Shown piece by piece: positions 9,892 to 18,580 of a stretch of 64,000 nt of DNA (positions are counted from its first letter, which is position 1; every line of letters starts with the position of its first letter). Source of the DNA: Pacificibacter maritimus (GTDB taxonomy: Bacteria; Pseudomonadota; Alphaproteobacteria; Rhodobacterales; Rhodobacteraceae); the NCBI RefSeq assembly GCF_003814915.1, contig NZ_RKQK01000004.1, positions 237,142-301,141 of the forward strand. The letters are read 5' to 3'. The notes below the pieces were generated by a model. It ran no database searches. It was given only the letters and a program-made list of their open reading frames with translations, and had not been told where the DNA came from. Both the position numbers and the translations under genes were made by a program.

Positions 9892-10551
9892 ATGGGATTG
9901 CAAGATATCAAGAAAAGAATCGAAAAAGCAGCCATTTTAGTGGGCCGAGACCCCCAAAATGCACAGCTTATCGCGGTTTCGAAGGTGCAGCCAAACGCGC
10001 GTGTAGAAGACGTTTTACAACAGGGGCAGCGTATTTTTGGCGAAAATCGGTTGCAAGAGGCTGCTGGAAAATGGCCCGATTTCAAAAATAAGTATGAAAA
10101 TATCGAGTTGCATCTCATTGGGCCCCTGCAAACCAACAAGGTACGCCAAGCGATGGAGCTGTTTGATGTGATTCAAACCCTTGATCGCCCCAAGCTGGCC
10201 AAAACAATTGCACGCATTGCAGAGGAAACAAGCGCGTGTCCGCGACTCTATATACAGGTGAACACTGGCGCGGAGCCGCAAAAGGCAGGTGTGTTGCCAG
10301 AGGATGCGGACGGCTTTGTGGCGCAATGTCGTGAATTGGGTCTCGAAGTCGAAGGTTTGATGTGTATTCCGCCAGCCGACGAAGATCCTGCGCCGCATTT
10401 TGCAATGCTTGCAAAAATAGCTAAGCGCAATGGTGTTGTGGGGTTGTCGATGGGGATGTCTGGTGATTTTGAAACAGCCATCGCACAAGGCGCAACATAT
10501 GTGCGTGTTGGGTCTGCGTTGTTTGGTGCACGCGCCTATAAAATCAACTAG
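9892..10551 (+). CDS. YggS-family pyridoxal-phosphate homeostasis protein
   Basis: A 219-residue single-domain TIM-barrel PLP protein. Family motifs are LIAVSKVQP (the PLP-binding lysine), FGENRLQEAAGKW, LHLIGPLQTNK, the VNTGAEPQKAG block and the GLSMGMSGDFE phosphate-binding loop near the end. YggS/PROSC proteins bind PLP without known catalysis and keep free PLP and amino-acid pools in balance. The ATG at 9892 has GAGG 6 nt upstream. A possible -10 (TATACGAT or TATAGT) lies at about 9851-9864. The stop codon overlaps the convergent L,D-transpeptidase-like gene by 4 nt. Confidence 0.92.
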   Translation: MGLQDIKKRIEKAAILVGRDPQNAQLIAVSKVQPNARVEDVLQQGQRIFGENRLQEAAGKWPDFKNKYENIELHLIGPLQTNKVRQAMELFDVIQTLDRPKLAKTIARIAEETSACPRLYIQVNTGAEPQKAGVLPEDADGFVAQCRELGLEVEGLMCIPPADEDPAPHFAMLAKIAKRNGVVGLSMGMSGDFETAIAQGATYVRVGSALFGARAYKIN

Positions 10552-11045
10552 CGCACGATTAAGCGCGTTCTGGGGGTGATCCGCTTGGCAATCCAACGCA
10601 GATGATCGGGGCGGAACGCCACGCAGCCCTCGGTCGGGTGGCGTGGTTTACGCCAGCGATGTATAAAAATGGCAGACCCTTTGCCTGTTTCGGCCTGCGG
10701 CCAGTTCCAGTCGGTTATAATGATAAGGTCATATAGGCGATCCCCGCGCCGCAGTTTTTCATGACTGGCAGCATAGGGGGCTTTTACCGCTTGGTTGTAA
10801 TTTGGATCATTAGAAGCATCGCACCAAAGATCGCGTGGCAATATAGCTGTGCCATTTATATCAGGTATGCGATCGGCCCTATATAAAATCTGGGGCATAT
10901 AATGTGTACCGCGCGGCGTGGCGCCATCACCTTCGATCTTGCTGTTGGTGATGCCTCCTTTGCCGACAGAGCAGGGAAAGCGCCGTCCCATAAAGCGCGC
11001 GCCCCAATCACCTACAACGATATCACTGGCGCAAGCGGGGCGCAT
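10548..11045 (-). CDS. L,D-transpeptidase-like (YkuD) catalytic-domain protein
   Basis: A 165-residue protein consisting of little more than a YkuD domain. The GDGATPRGTHYM segment (residues ~40) and HRWRKPRHPTEGCVAF (residues ~127-142) correspond to the substrate loop and the His/Cys active site. L,D-transpeptidases make 3-3 crosslinks in peptidoglycan or attach lipoproteins to it. Two oddities stand out: there is no signal peptide, and the usual SHGCxR motif reads TEGCVAF. The start codon overlaps the ribA stop by one base (TAATG), so translation is coupled to ribA. The 3' end overlaps yggS by 4 nt. Confidence 0.78.
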   Translation of the reverse strand: MRPACASDIVVGDWGARFMGRRFPCSVGKGGITNSKIEGDGATPRGTHYMPQILYRADRIPDINGTAILPRDLWCDASNDPNYNQAVKAPYAASHEKLRRGDRLYDLIIITDWNWPQAETGKGSAIFIHRWRKPRHPTEGCVAFRPDHLRWIAKRITPRTRLIVR

Positions 11046-12157
11046 TATAGCAAATGCCCTGACTTTTTTGCTTTGGTCGCCAAATAGGCTGTATTGTGGC
11101 GGTTTTCACCAACCTGCAAAGCGACCCGTTGGGTGACCTCTATGCCTTGATCTTGCATCCGCGCGATCTTTGCGGGGTTATTGGTCATTAACTTGACGGA
11201 CTTAAAGCCGAGTTCTTTCAAAATAGCCGCTCCGATTCGAAAGTCGCGCTCGTCATCTTCAAAGCCCAAACGGTGGTTGGCTTCGACAGTGTCATAGCCT
11301 TGGTCTTGTAGTGAATAGGCGCGCATCTTGTTGGCGTGGCCAATGCCGCGCCCTTCTTGATTTAAATACAACAAAATTCCGCTGCCGTTTTCACCCATTG
11401 CCGCAAGCGCAGCGTGCAGTTGTGGGCCGCAATCACATTTCAAGGATCCAAACAAATCGCCCGTAAAACAGGCGGAATGCAAGCGCGCCAAAACAGGCGC
11501 ATCGCGATCAGGCTTACCGATCTCAATCGCAAAATGTTCTTCGCCACCATCTTCTGGGCGAAAAACATGAACGCGGCCTGCATCACTGGCCGCAAGTGGT
11601 ACGCGTGCGTGAATGACATCATTTAGAGGCGCCAACAGGGCCATGTAAGGATCAGCCGCTTCTACAGAAACCACAGTGAGCCCATAGGTCGTTGCCAAGT
11701 TTAGGGCCTCGGGCGTGTCGGTAACAACAACGGCTGGCAAAAGCCGCGCAGACTTTGCCAGTTTAATTGCTGCGCGGTGACGTACAGGGCAACCTTCCGT
11801 TGCGGTCGGGAAGGGGCCTTTTAACGGGGCTGCAAAGTCGCCCTCAGGGTTGGCGACAGCTTTGATCCAGTCCGTTGTTGCGCGCGCGGGCAAACTAAGA
11901 CGCGCGACATCGCCATCATGGGCATAGGCCTTTAGCGTTTGTGCTCTGCGCGCTGTGATGGCCAAGACAACAGGACCAGCCGCTTTCAACGCCTCAAAAC
12001 GATCGGGAGTCAGGCCTTCCGCTGCTGCGACCAAAGACATCCCAGTTTGCGATTTTAACACGATGGGCACGCCCATACGCAGATCTGCACGTGCGCGTGC
12101 GATCACTTCGGCCAAGCTAGGTGCTAGGTTTGCGGCAAGGGAGTCTAACGAAATCAT
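11045..12157 (-). CDS. ribA: GTP cyclohydrolase II with non-catalytic N-terminal region
   Basis: A 370-residue enzyme for the first step of riboflavin synthesis, opening GTP to the diaminopyrimidinone. The C-terminal half carries the zinc site CFTGDLFGSLKCDCG, then GILLYLNQEGRGIGH and NHRLGFEDDERDF. The N-terminal ~190 residues occupy the place of a DHBP synthase domain. They lack the acidic DDEDRENEGDL signature, so the domain looks non-catalytic, and ribB activity must be encoded elsewhere. Start at 12157 (GGAA ahead); the in-frame ATG at 12169 is an alternative. Divergent from the CenR-like gene. Confidence 0.93.
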   Translation of the reverse strand: MISLDSLAANLAPSLAEVIARARADLRMGVPIVLKSQTGMSLVAAAEGLTPDRFEALKAAGPVVLAITARRAQTLKAYAHDGDVARLSLPARATTDWIKAVANPEGDFAAPLKGPFPTATEGCPVRHRAAIKLAKSARLLPAVVVTDTPEALNLATTYGLTVVSVEAADPYMALLAPLNDVIHARVPLAASDAGRVHVFRPEDGGEEHFAIEIGKPDRDAPVLARLHSACFTGDLFGSLKCDCGPQLHAALAAMGENGSGILLYLNQEGRGIGHANKMRAYSLQDQGYDTVEANHRLGFEDDERDFRIGAAILKELGFKSVKLMTNNPAKIARMQDQGIEVTQRVALQVGENRHNTAYLATKAKKSGHLL

Positions 12158-12241
12158 GTATATTTCCATCGGTAGGTTCGCCCCTATGTAAGGGGCTTTG
12201 AAAGAATATGAAACATTCGACGGAAATTTCACACGGTTGCG

Positions 12242-12286
12242 TGACATCACTGTTGCAAAACTTGTCGTGAGAAAAAATGACATCAC
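12242..12286. repeat. Direct repeat TGACATCAC upstream of the CenR-like gene
   Basis: The nonamer TGACATCAC occurs exactly at 12242-12250 and again at 12278-12286, 36 bp start to start. It lies in the 166-nt region between ribA and the response-regulator gene. Its position suggests a regulator-binding site, possibly autoregulatory, but this is inference. Confidence 0.35.
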
Positions 12287-12323
12287 ATGATTGTCAGAGT
12301 TAAACAAAAGGAGGGCATTTAAA

Positions 12324-13010
12324 ATGACCACTCTCAAAAAGATCTTGCTGGTTGATGACGATGACGACCTGCGCGAAGCGTTAAGTGAACAGCTTGTCAT
12401 GACCGAAGACTTCGATGTGTTCGAAGCGGACAGCGGCGCTGGCGGTATGGAAAAAATCAAAGATCAGCATTATGATTTGGTTATGTTAGATGTCGGTTTA
12501 CCTGACACTGATGGCCGCGAGTTGTGCAAATTGATGCGCAAAAGTGGTGTGAAGTGCCCCATCTTGATGCTCACAGGCCATGATACCGATGCTGATACGA
12601 TTTTAGGCCTCGATGCGGGCGCCAATGATTACATCACTAAGCCATTCAAATTCCCTGTGCTTTTGGCGCGCGTTCGTGCGCAGCTTCGCACCCATGAACA
12701 GTCCGAATCTGCTGTTTTTCAGCTCGGGCCATACACGTTCCAGCCAGCGCAAAAAATGTTGGTCACCGAAGACGAAAAGAAAATTCGCCTGACGGAAAAA
12801 GAAACTAATATTCTAAAGTACCTGTACCGTTCGACCGAAACAGTGGTGCCACGCGATGTGCTGTTGCACGAAGTTTGGGGCTATAACGCGGGGGTTACGA
12901 CCCACACTTTGGAAACGCATATCTATCGCTTGCGTCAAAAGATAGAACCTGATCCCTCAAACGCGCGCATTCTTGTTACAGAGTCTGGTGGATATCGTCT
13001 TTCAGCCTAA
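12324..13010 (+). CDS. OmpR-family response regulator, CenR-like
   Basis: A 228-residue two-domain regulator. The receiver domain (1-120) has the acidic pocket DDDDD (11-15), phosphoacceptor Asp56 (MLDVGLPDTDG) and the TKPF lysine. The C-terminal winged helix (about 130-228) holds the recognition helix THTLETHIYRLRQKI. The sequence strongly recalls CenR, an essential cell-envelope regulator of Caulobacter, Rhodobacter and Brucella, but this is from memory of the family and was not searched. An AAGGAGGG ribosome site lies upstream of the ATG at 12324; the longer frame from 12291 lacks support. No histidine kinase is adjacent. A strong terminator follows. Confidence 0.85.
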   Translation: MTTLKKILLVDDDDDLREALSEQLVMTEDFDVFEADSGAGGMEKIKDQHYDLVMLDVGLPDTDGRELCKLMRKSGVKCPILMLTGHDTDADTILGLDAGANDYITKPFKFPVLLARVRAQLRTHEQSESAVFQLGPYTFQPAQKMLVTEDEKKIRLTEKETNILKYLYRSTETVVPRDVLLHEVWGYNAGVTTHTLETHIYRLRQKIEPDPSNARILVTESGGYRLSA

Positions 13011-13032
13011 CGACAGTATAATGTTGACGACC

Positions 13033-13062
13033 AAAGCCCCGCATAACCTGTGGGGCTTTTTT
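13033..13062 (+). terminator. Rho-independent terminator of the CenR-like gene
   Basis: Stem AAAGCCCCGCA with TGTGGGGCTTT (one G-U pair) around a 5-nt loop, followed by a run of T. It starts 22 nt after the stop codon of the response-regulator gene. Confidence 0.88.
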
Positions 13063-13136
13063 ATGTGAGGGGGCAGCACAAGCTAATCCTGAAAGCCCAT
13101 GCTTCTTGCTGGTCATAGTGGGGCGCAAAGCCTAGT

Positions 13137-13179
13137 CTATGCGTAAATTAGCGAAGCCCAAAGCTTGCGCTTCGCATAG
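13137..13179. repeat. Overlapping inverted repeats upstream of xthA
   Basis: CTATGCG (13137-13143) can pair with CGCATAG (13173-13179), and GCGAAGC (13151-13157) with GCTTCGC (13169-13175). The two right arms share three bases, so the structures are alternatives. The set lies 24 nt ahead of the xthA start and could be leader RNA structure or an operator. Confidence 0.3.
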
Positions 13180-13202
13180 GTATCTTTTTGAAAGGGCAGC
13201 AC

Positions 13203-13991
13203 ATGTCATTCACACTCGCCACCTGGAATATCAACTCAGTGCGTCTGCGCGAACCACTTGTTTTAAAGCTTCTCGCAGAAGAATCCCCTGATGTTTTGTG
13301 TTTGCAAGAATGTAAGTCCCCTGTGGAAAAGATTCCCCTCGAGGGCTTTCACGCGCTGGGCTACACCCACATGGTCGCGCGGGGGCAAAAGGGCTATAAT
13401 GGCGTGGCGATTTTGTCGAAATTGCCGATCAAAGATGCAGGCGGTGCAGATTACGCGAGCCTAGGCCATGCGCGTCACGTTGCTGGTCAGTTGGAAAATG
13501 GCGTAACCATCCACAACTTTTATGTACCTGCGGGCGGGGACAAACCAGATCGCGAGATAAATGAAAAATTTGGCCAGAAACTAGATTACCTAACTGAAAT
13601 GCGCGATGCATTTCGGGCTGAGAAATTGCAAAAGTCTATTTTGGTTGGTGACCTCAATATTGCCCCACGCGAGGATGATGTTTGGGATCACAAAAAGATG
13701 CGCAAAATCGTGTCACATACAGAAATCGAAATCGAACATCTGGCCGAAACCCAAGAGGCAGGCGGATTCATTGACATCACGCGTCAGGATATTCCCGAAG
13801 GTCTCCTTTACAGCTGGTGGTCATATCGTGCCAAAGATTGGGATGCCGCTGACAAAGGTCGCCGTCTGGATCATATCTGGGGCACATCAGATATTTCCAA
13901 TGCCGCCCATTCCAGCCGTGTTTTACGTGATGCCCGTGGTTGGACGCAGCCGTCAGATCACGCGCCAGTCTTTGCGACGTTTGACCTTTAA
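13203..13991 (+). CDS. xthA: Exodeoxyribonuclease III
   Basis: A 262-residue endonuclease/exonuclease/phosphatase-fold enzyme for base-excision repair (AP-site incision and 3' trimming). Motifs in order are LATWNINSVRLR (residue 4 on), CLQECKSP with the metal-binding Glu, the YNGVAILSK strand, VGDLNIAP with the catalytic Asp-Asn pair, RLDHIWGT, and the closing SDHAPV histidine. Length is typical. The ATG at 13203 is 6 nt after AAAGGG; an upstream in-frame ATG at 13188 lacks a ribosome site. The leader contains overlapping inverted repeats. Confidence 0.95.
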   Translation: MSFTLATWNINSVRLREPLVLKLLAEESPDVLCLQECKSPVEKIPLEGFHALGYTHMVARGQKGYNGVAILSKLPIKDAGGADYASLGHARHVAGQLENGVTIHNFYVPAGGDKPDREINEKFGQKLDYLTEMRDAFRAEKLQKSILVGDLNIAPREDDVWDHKKMRKIVSHTEIEIEHLAETQEAGGFIDITRQDIPEGLLYSWWSYRAKDWDAADKGRRLDHIWGTSDISNAAHSSRVLRDARGWTQPSDHAPVFATFDL

Positions 13992-14047
13992 ATCAGACGC
14001 GAACACCTGCATATAAAGACAAACTCATACCTATAGGAGAGACCCAG

Positions 14048-14953
14048 ATGATTGAACTCGGGCAATCCCAATCCGCCAACGGTGGCGCGCATATTGTCGA
14101 TGTGACTGAAGATAACTTCATGGCTGAAGTTGTTGAGATGTCAAATACCGTGCCCGTAATCGTCGATTTTTGGGCGCCTTGGTGTGGTCCATGCAAAACA
14201 CTAGGCCCCGCTTTAGAATCGGCTGTTGCCAAAGCGGGTGGCAAAGTGCGCATGGCCAAAATCGACGTTGATAAAAACCAGATGCTAGCGGGGCAAATGC
14301 GCGTGCAATCCGTGCCGACTGTTTTTGCCTTCTGGCAAGGTCAGCCAATTGATGGCTTTCAGGGCGCATTGCCGCAATCTGAAATCGACACTTTCATGAA
14401 CAAGCTTCTGGAGCTTGGTGACGATGGCGGCCTTGATGCCGCGGTTGAAGCTGCAGAAGAAATGTATGAAGCTGGCGATATTGACGATGCCGCGCAAACC
14501 TTTGCAGCGATTGTCGAAGAAGACCCCAAAAATGCAGCAGCTTTTGCAGGCCTTGCGAAATGTCACGTGGCCCAAGGGGCAATTGACGAAGCCGAAGCTG
14601 TGCTAAACGGTGTACCTGCTGATATCTCAAGCAATTCTGCAATCGAAGCTGTCTTTGCTCAAATTGCCTTGGCGCGACAGGCCGAAAACGCTGGCCCTGT
14701 GGCCGATTTGACTGCCGCCGTTGAGGCGGACCCATCCAATATGCAAGCGCGGCTCGATCTGGCCACAGCCCTGCATGCTGACGGTCAGGTCGGGGCCGCT
14801 GTTGACGCACTTTTGGCGGCGTTCCAACAAGATCGAGAATGGAATAATGGGGCTGCAAAAGAGCAGCTTTTTCAAGTTTTCGATAGCTTAAAGCCCAATG
14901 ACCCAATTGTTTTAGACGGTCGGCGGAAGTTGTCGTCAATGATATTTGTCTGA
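14048..14953 (+). CDS. Thioredoxin-domain protein with C-terminal TPR repeats (CnoX/YbbN type)
   Basis: A 301-residue protein. The N-terminal thioredoxin domain (1-115) has an intact WAPWCGPCK active site (Cys46 and Cys49). An alanine-rich helical region of tetratricopeptide-like repeats (about 125-300) follows. This is the architecture of YbbN/CnoX, a redox holdase that hands clients to GroEL and DnaK. The active CGPC differs from E. coli YbbN, which has SQHC, so an oxidoreductase role is plausible here. A good AGGAGA ribosome site lies 8 nt upstream. It leads an operon with the Lon-N-like and Trm112 genes. Confidence 0.88.
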   Translation: MIELGQSQSANGGAHIVDVTEDNFMAEVVEMSNTVPVIVDFWAPWCGPCKTLGPALESAVAKAGGKVRMAKIDVDKNQMLAGQMRVQSVPTVFAFWQGQPIDGFQGALPQSEIDTFMNKLLELGDDGGLDAAVEAAEEMYEAGDIDDAAQTFAAIVEEDPKNAAAFAGLAKCHVAQGAIDEAEAVLNGVPADISSNSAIEAVFAQIALARQAENAGPVADLTAAVEADPSNMQARLDLATALHADGQVGAAVDALLAAFQQDREWNNGAAKEQLFQVFDSLKPNDPIVLDGRRKLSSMIFV

Positions 14954-14979
14954 TAGAGGGATCGGGCTAGGTAAGCGTC

Positions 14980-15615
14980 ATGAATATAAAAAATGATCTG
15001 CCCACTGTGTTGCCTGTCTTTCCCTTAACGGGCGCACTTTTGCTGCCGCGCACCCCTTTGCCGCTGCATATTTTTGAGCCGCGTTATTTGCAGATGATCG
15101 AAGACTGCATGAAAACGCCAGAGCGCTTGATCGTCATGGCGCAACCACGTGGGGGGCAGGCGGGTGACCGCCTAAACACCATCGGTTGCGCTGGGCGATT
15201 GACGGCATTTTCAGAAACCCATGACGGGCGCTATATGATTACCCTGACAGGTGTGTCGCGCTGCCGTATCGGTGAGCAAGTAGAAGGGTTCACCCCCTAC
15301 ACGCGCGTCAATGTAGATTGGTCTGGTTTTGAACGCGACCTCGGCCCCGCCGAGCGCGATGAGGCACTGGATCGCGATGTGCTGATCCAAGTCTTGCGAC
15401 GTTATTTTGCCGAAGAAGAGCTCAGCACAGATTGGGATGGGATCGAGGCGGCAGATGATGAAACACTGATCAATTCCGTATCAATGCTCTGCCCGTTTGA
15501 ACCCGAAGACAAGCAGGCACTGCTTGAAGCGCCGTCTTTGTCAACGCGACGCGAAACACTTGTAACACTAATGGAGTTCACGCTACGCGGTGGATCCAAC
15601 GAGGAAATGATGTAA
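14980..15615 (+). CDS. LON substrate-binding-domain protein
   Basis: A 211-residue stand-alone Lon N-terminal (LON/PUA-like) domain without ATPase or protease parts. Diagnostic segments are [26 protein letters not shown] near the start (quoted in part) and the [10 protein letters not shown] and [14 protein letters not shown] strands. Proteins of this family are widespread and poorly characterised; a role in recruiting substrates is inferred from the Lon domain. It lies 26 nt after the thioredoxin-TPR gene and overlaps the Trm112 start by one base (TAATG). Confidence 0.88.
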   Translation: MNIKNDLPTVLPVFPLTGALLLPRTPLPLHIFEPRYLQMIEDCMKTPERLIVMAQPRGGQAGDRLNTIGCAGRLTAFSETHDGRYMITLTGVSRCRIGEQVEGFTPYTRVNVDWSGFERDLGPAERDEALDRDVLIQVLRRYFAEEELSTDWDGIEAADDETLINSVSMLCPFEPEDKQALLEAPSLSTRRETLVTLMEFTLRGGSNEEMM

Positions 15616-15803
15616 TGAGCAGTGAAACAATCCCATTTGATCGTAGGATGATCGAAGCCCTAGTGTGCCCGCGCACGCGAGGCGTTCTAAGCTATGATGC
15701 TCAGGCGCAGGAGCTTGTATCGAAATCCGCTGGGCTAGCTTACCCTATCCGCAACGGAATTCCGATCATGCTGCCTGATGAAGCGCGCGTTTTAGAAGAC
15801 TGA
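15615..15803 (+). CDS. Trm112-family small protein
   Basis: A 62-residue Trm112-like protein ([17 protein letters not shown] ... [17 protein letters not shown]). Members of this family activate methyltransferases in eukaryotes, and bacterial ones (YcaR type) probably bind similar enzymes. It starts inside the stop codon of the preceding gene (TAATG), so it is translationally coupled. The stop codon directly abuts the stop of the convergent FAD monooxygenase gene, with no base between them. Only one of the usual zinc-binding cysteines is present. Confidence 0.88.
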   Translation: MSSETIPFDRRMIEALVCPRTRGVLSYDAQAQELVSKSAGLAYPIRNGIPIMLPDEARVLED

Positions 15804-17027
15804 CTATAGCGACTTGCCTTGAAGTAATTGGGGCAGGTCGCCACTGACCCCAGCCGCTTCGCGCATCGCAGCGCGTCGCAGCGCAGGCATAGAATTTACC
15901 ACACCCATCCCGATGTCGCGCCCAAAGCGCAAGAGCGGATTATCATTTGAAAACAGCTTGTTGAAGCCATCGGTCATGACTGCAAGTGCTGCAACATCAA
16001 AGCGGCGCCACTGCTGATAACGGTCTAAAACATCGCTGCGCCCAATGTCTTCACCTCGGCGATGCGCCAAGATCAAAACCTCAGCCAAAGCGGCAACATC
16101 TTTAAAGCCTGCGTTTAGACCTTGGCCTGCAATCGGGTGAAGCCCATGCGCGGCATCCCCGACCAAAGCGAGGCGATCTGCTGCAAGGGCATTGGCCAAT
16201 GACAGCCCTAGCGGATAGGTGAACCGTTTACCAACTAGGGTGATGTCGCCTAGAAAATCGCCAAACCGTGGGCGCAAAACATCTAGATACTCTGAATCAG
16301 ATAGGGCTTGGATATCTCGCGCTAGGCCATCCTTTTCTGTCCAGACGATAGAACTCTTGTTGCCGGCGAGTGGCAAGATAGCCAAAGGCCCAGAGGGCAT
16401 GAAATATTGATGTGCGCAGCCGTTGTGGGGACGCTCGTGAGAAATGGCGCACACCAACGAGGTCTGCTTATACCCCCAGCCAGTGCGCCCGATTCCAGCG
16501 CGTGTCGCTGTGCCAGAGTTGCGTCCATCGCACCCGACCAAAACCTTGCCTGAGACAACTTCACCCGTGTCGAGTGTGACGTCAGCTGCGCAAGGCGTGA
16601 TGGACTGTGCGGTCACGTTGCCGTGGTGTTGAGTGATATTTGGCTCTGCTGTGACTGCGGCCAACAATGCGCGGCGCAAAAAACGATCTTCCAGCATGAA
16701 CCCGACTGGACCATCATCAGTCTCCGCGTGATCGAAGGCCAACATAAACGGCGCAGGGCCCTCGCCAGCCTTGCCATCGGTTACTTTGACCTCAAGGATA
16801 GGCTGGGCTTGGCTGGCCACAGCTGGCCAGATTTTCGTGGCTTTCAGCAATCTTTGGGATGACAATGACAGTGCATAACCACGCCCATCAAATGCCTCAT
16901 CAGTTAATTCACTGGCCTCAAGTCGGTCGATAAGGCGCACCGTTAGCCCTGATTGCGCACAAGCCAAAGCCAAAGCTGGGCCATTTAACCCACCACCAAC
17001 GATCACAATATCACAAGAATTTTTCAT
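15804..17027 (-). CDS. UbiH/UbiF/COQ6-family FAD-dependent hydroxylase
   Basis: A 407-residue aromatic hydroxylase of the class that adds ring hydroxyls in ubiquinone synthesis. It shows the N-terminal FAD-binding motif IVIVGGGLNGPALALA (residues ~6-21), the central VGCDGRNSGTAT (DG motif) and the C-terminal LVGDAAHGLHPIAGQGLNAGFKD, characteristic of UbiH/UbiF. Which ring position it acts on cannot be told. The start at 17027 gives the canonical N-terminus; the frame is open to 17105. It is divergent from the amidase and abuts the Trm112 gene tail-to-tail. Confidence 0.88.
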   Translation of the reverse strand: MKNSCDIVIVGGGLNGPALALACAQSGLTVRLIDRLEASELTDEAFDGRGYALSLSSQRLLKATKIWPAVASQAQPILEVKVTDGKAGEGPAPFMLAFDHAETDDGPVGFMLEDRFLRRALLAAVTAEPNITQHHGNVTAQSITPCAADVTLDTGEVVSGKVLVGCDGRNSGTATRAGIGRTGWGYKQTSLVCAISHERPHNGCAHQYFMPSGPLAILPLAGNKSSIVWTEKDGLARDIQALSDSEYLDVLRPRFGDFLGDITLVGKRFTYPLGLSLANALAADRLALVGDAAHGLHPIAGQGLNAGFKDVAALAEVLILAHRRGEDIGRSDVLDRYQQWRRFDVAALAVMTDGFNKLFSNDNPLLRFGRDIGMGVVNSMPALRRAAMREAAGVSGDLPQLLQGKSL

Positions 17028-17119
17028 AGCGCTAATATGGGGCTGATTGTGGGATTGTCCATGCGATCTTGTGACGCTAGCGTGCGGATTAGAACAATCC
17101 TTCATAAAATTTGAGGCCC

Positions 17120-18451
17120 ATGATGACTGACTTGCTGAAAAAAACCATGTGTGAACTGGGCCGTGCGATTGAGACAGAGGGGCTTGACCCTGTCGATATC
17201 ACCTCCGCCTATTTGGACGCAGCGGAAAGCCACCCAAATGGCACACGCATTTATGCCCGCCTAACCAAAGATCGCGCGCTGGCTGAGGCACAAGCTGCAT
17301 CATCACGTGCAAAACTAGGGGTGCGGCGTGGCCTGCTGGATGGGGTGCCCGTATCGTGGAAAGACCTGTTTGATACGGCGGGTACAGCGACGGAAGCAGG
17401 CAGTGCTTTGCTAAAAGGGCGGGTTCCAGCGCATGACGCTGAAATGGTGTGCCGTGCGAGCTCTGCGGGCTTGGTGGGCTTGGGAAAAACGCATATGAGT
17501 GAATTGGCTTTTTCAGGCTTGGGGCTTAATCCAATCACCGCAACGCCGCCTTGTATTAATGATGCTGGTGCTGTGTCGGGTGGATCATCCAGCGGGGCTG
17601 CTGCTTCAGTTGCGTTCAATGTTGCACCTGGTGCTATCGGATCTGACACAGGCGGATCTGTGCGTATTCCTGCCGCGTGGAATGATTTGGTCGGTCTAAA
17701 AACCACAGCTGCGCGACTGTCGTTGAAGGGCACAGTGCCTCTTGCTGCATCGTTTGATACTGTTGGACCTTTGGTCAAATCTGTTGAAGATGCTGCGCAT
17801 GTTTTTGCGATCCTAGATGGGGCGCCCGTGGTGGATCTACGTGGAGCGGAGGTCAAGGGTAAGAGGTTTTTAATCCTTGAATCTGTAGCCTTTGATGACA
17901 TTCGTGCAGAGCCCCTTGCTGGCTTTCAAAGCGTTGTGGCGCGTTTGCAAGATGCAGGGGCAATCATCGAACGCGGGACTGTGAAAAGTGTTGAGCAGGC
18001 GATGGAACTATCTGCCACATTATTCCCAGCAGAAGCTTACGCGGAGTGGCGTGACGAAATCGAGGCCAATCCAAATGCGATGTTTAAGCCGATTTTGGAA
18101 CGGTTTCGTGCGGGTGGGGCTGTGTCTGCGGTTGATTTTATCTCGGGCTGGCAGAAGCTTCGGCAGTACCGTGCAGAATATCTGGCGCAGACCGCGGGCT
18201 ATGATGCGGTTATTTTACCCACCGCTCCGATTTTGCCACCAAATGTTGAGCGTTTGTTGTCCGACAACGAGTACTACGTGACCGAAAATCTATTGGCCTT
18301 GCGCAATACGCGGATCGGAAACCTGATGGGGTTGACGGGATTGACCCTTCCGACGGGTGTTCCATCATGCGGTTTTCTTATACAAACCGCGCCAAATACC
18401 GAAGAAAAACTCCTAAGGCTTGGCAGCGCTTGCGAATCCGTCTTGGCCTAA
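17120..18451 (+). CDS. Amidase-signature-family hydrolase
   Basis: A 443-residue amidase. The catalytic triad is visible: the lysine in VSWKDLFDTAG, the cis-serine in SGGSSSGAAA and the nucleophilic serine in GSDTGGSVRIPAA. It is similar to GatA, but nothing suggests a gatCAB cluster here, so it is more likely a general aliphatic or aromatic amidase. GAGG sits 3-6 nt before tandem ATGs at 17120 and 17123. It is followed by an unusual long hairpin (18471-18503) and then the aminotransferase gene. Confidence 0.88.
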   Translation: MMTDLLKKTMCELGRAIETEGLDPVDITSAYLDAAESHPNGTRIYARLTKDRALAEAQAASSRAKLGVRRGLLDGVPVSWKDLFDTAGTATEAGSALLKGRVPAHDAEMVCRASSAGLVGLGKTHMSELAFSGLGLNPITATPPCINDAGAVSGGSSSGAAASVAFNVAPGAIGSDTGGSVRIPAAWNDLVGLKTTAARLSLKGTVPLAASFDTVGPLVKSVEDAAHVFAILDGAPVVDLRGAEVKGKRFLILESVAFDDIRAEPLAGFQSVVARLQDAGAIIERGTVKSVEQAMELSATLFPAEAYAEWRDEIEANPNAMFKPILERFRAGGAVSAVDFISGWQKLRQYRAEYLAQTAGYDAVILPTAPILPPNVERLLSDNEYYVTENLLALRNTRIGNLMGLTGLTLPTGVPSCGFLIQTAPNTEEKLLRLGSACESVLA

Positions 18452-18470
18452 AAGTCACAGGTCGACACAT

Positions 18471-18503
18471 GGTCCGGAAAAAAGAGATGTCTTTTTCTGG
18501 ACC
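18471..18503. repeat. Long near-perfect hairpin after the amidase gene
   Basis: GGTCCGGAAAAAAGA and TCTTTTTCTGGACC form about 14 bp with one G-U pair and one bulged A around a GATG tetraloop. There is no T-run after the 3' arm, so it is not a textbook terminator. It starts 20 nt after the amidase stop and ends 45 nt before the first possible start of the aminotransferase gene. Confidence 0.5.
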
Positions 18504-18580
18504 GGCGGTGCACAAACGGGTAACATGATCGTAATTAAGCGGGCAAAATGATCCGCAATAACGAGGCAGTAGCAGTAATC

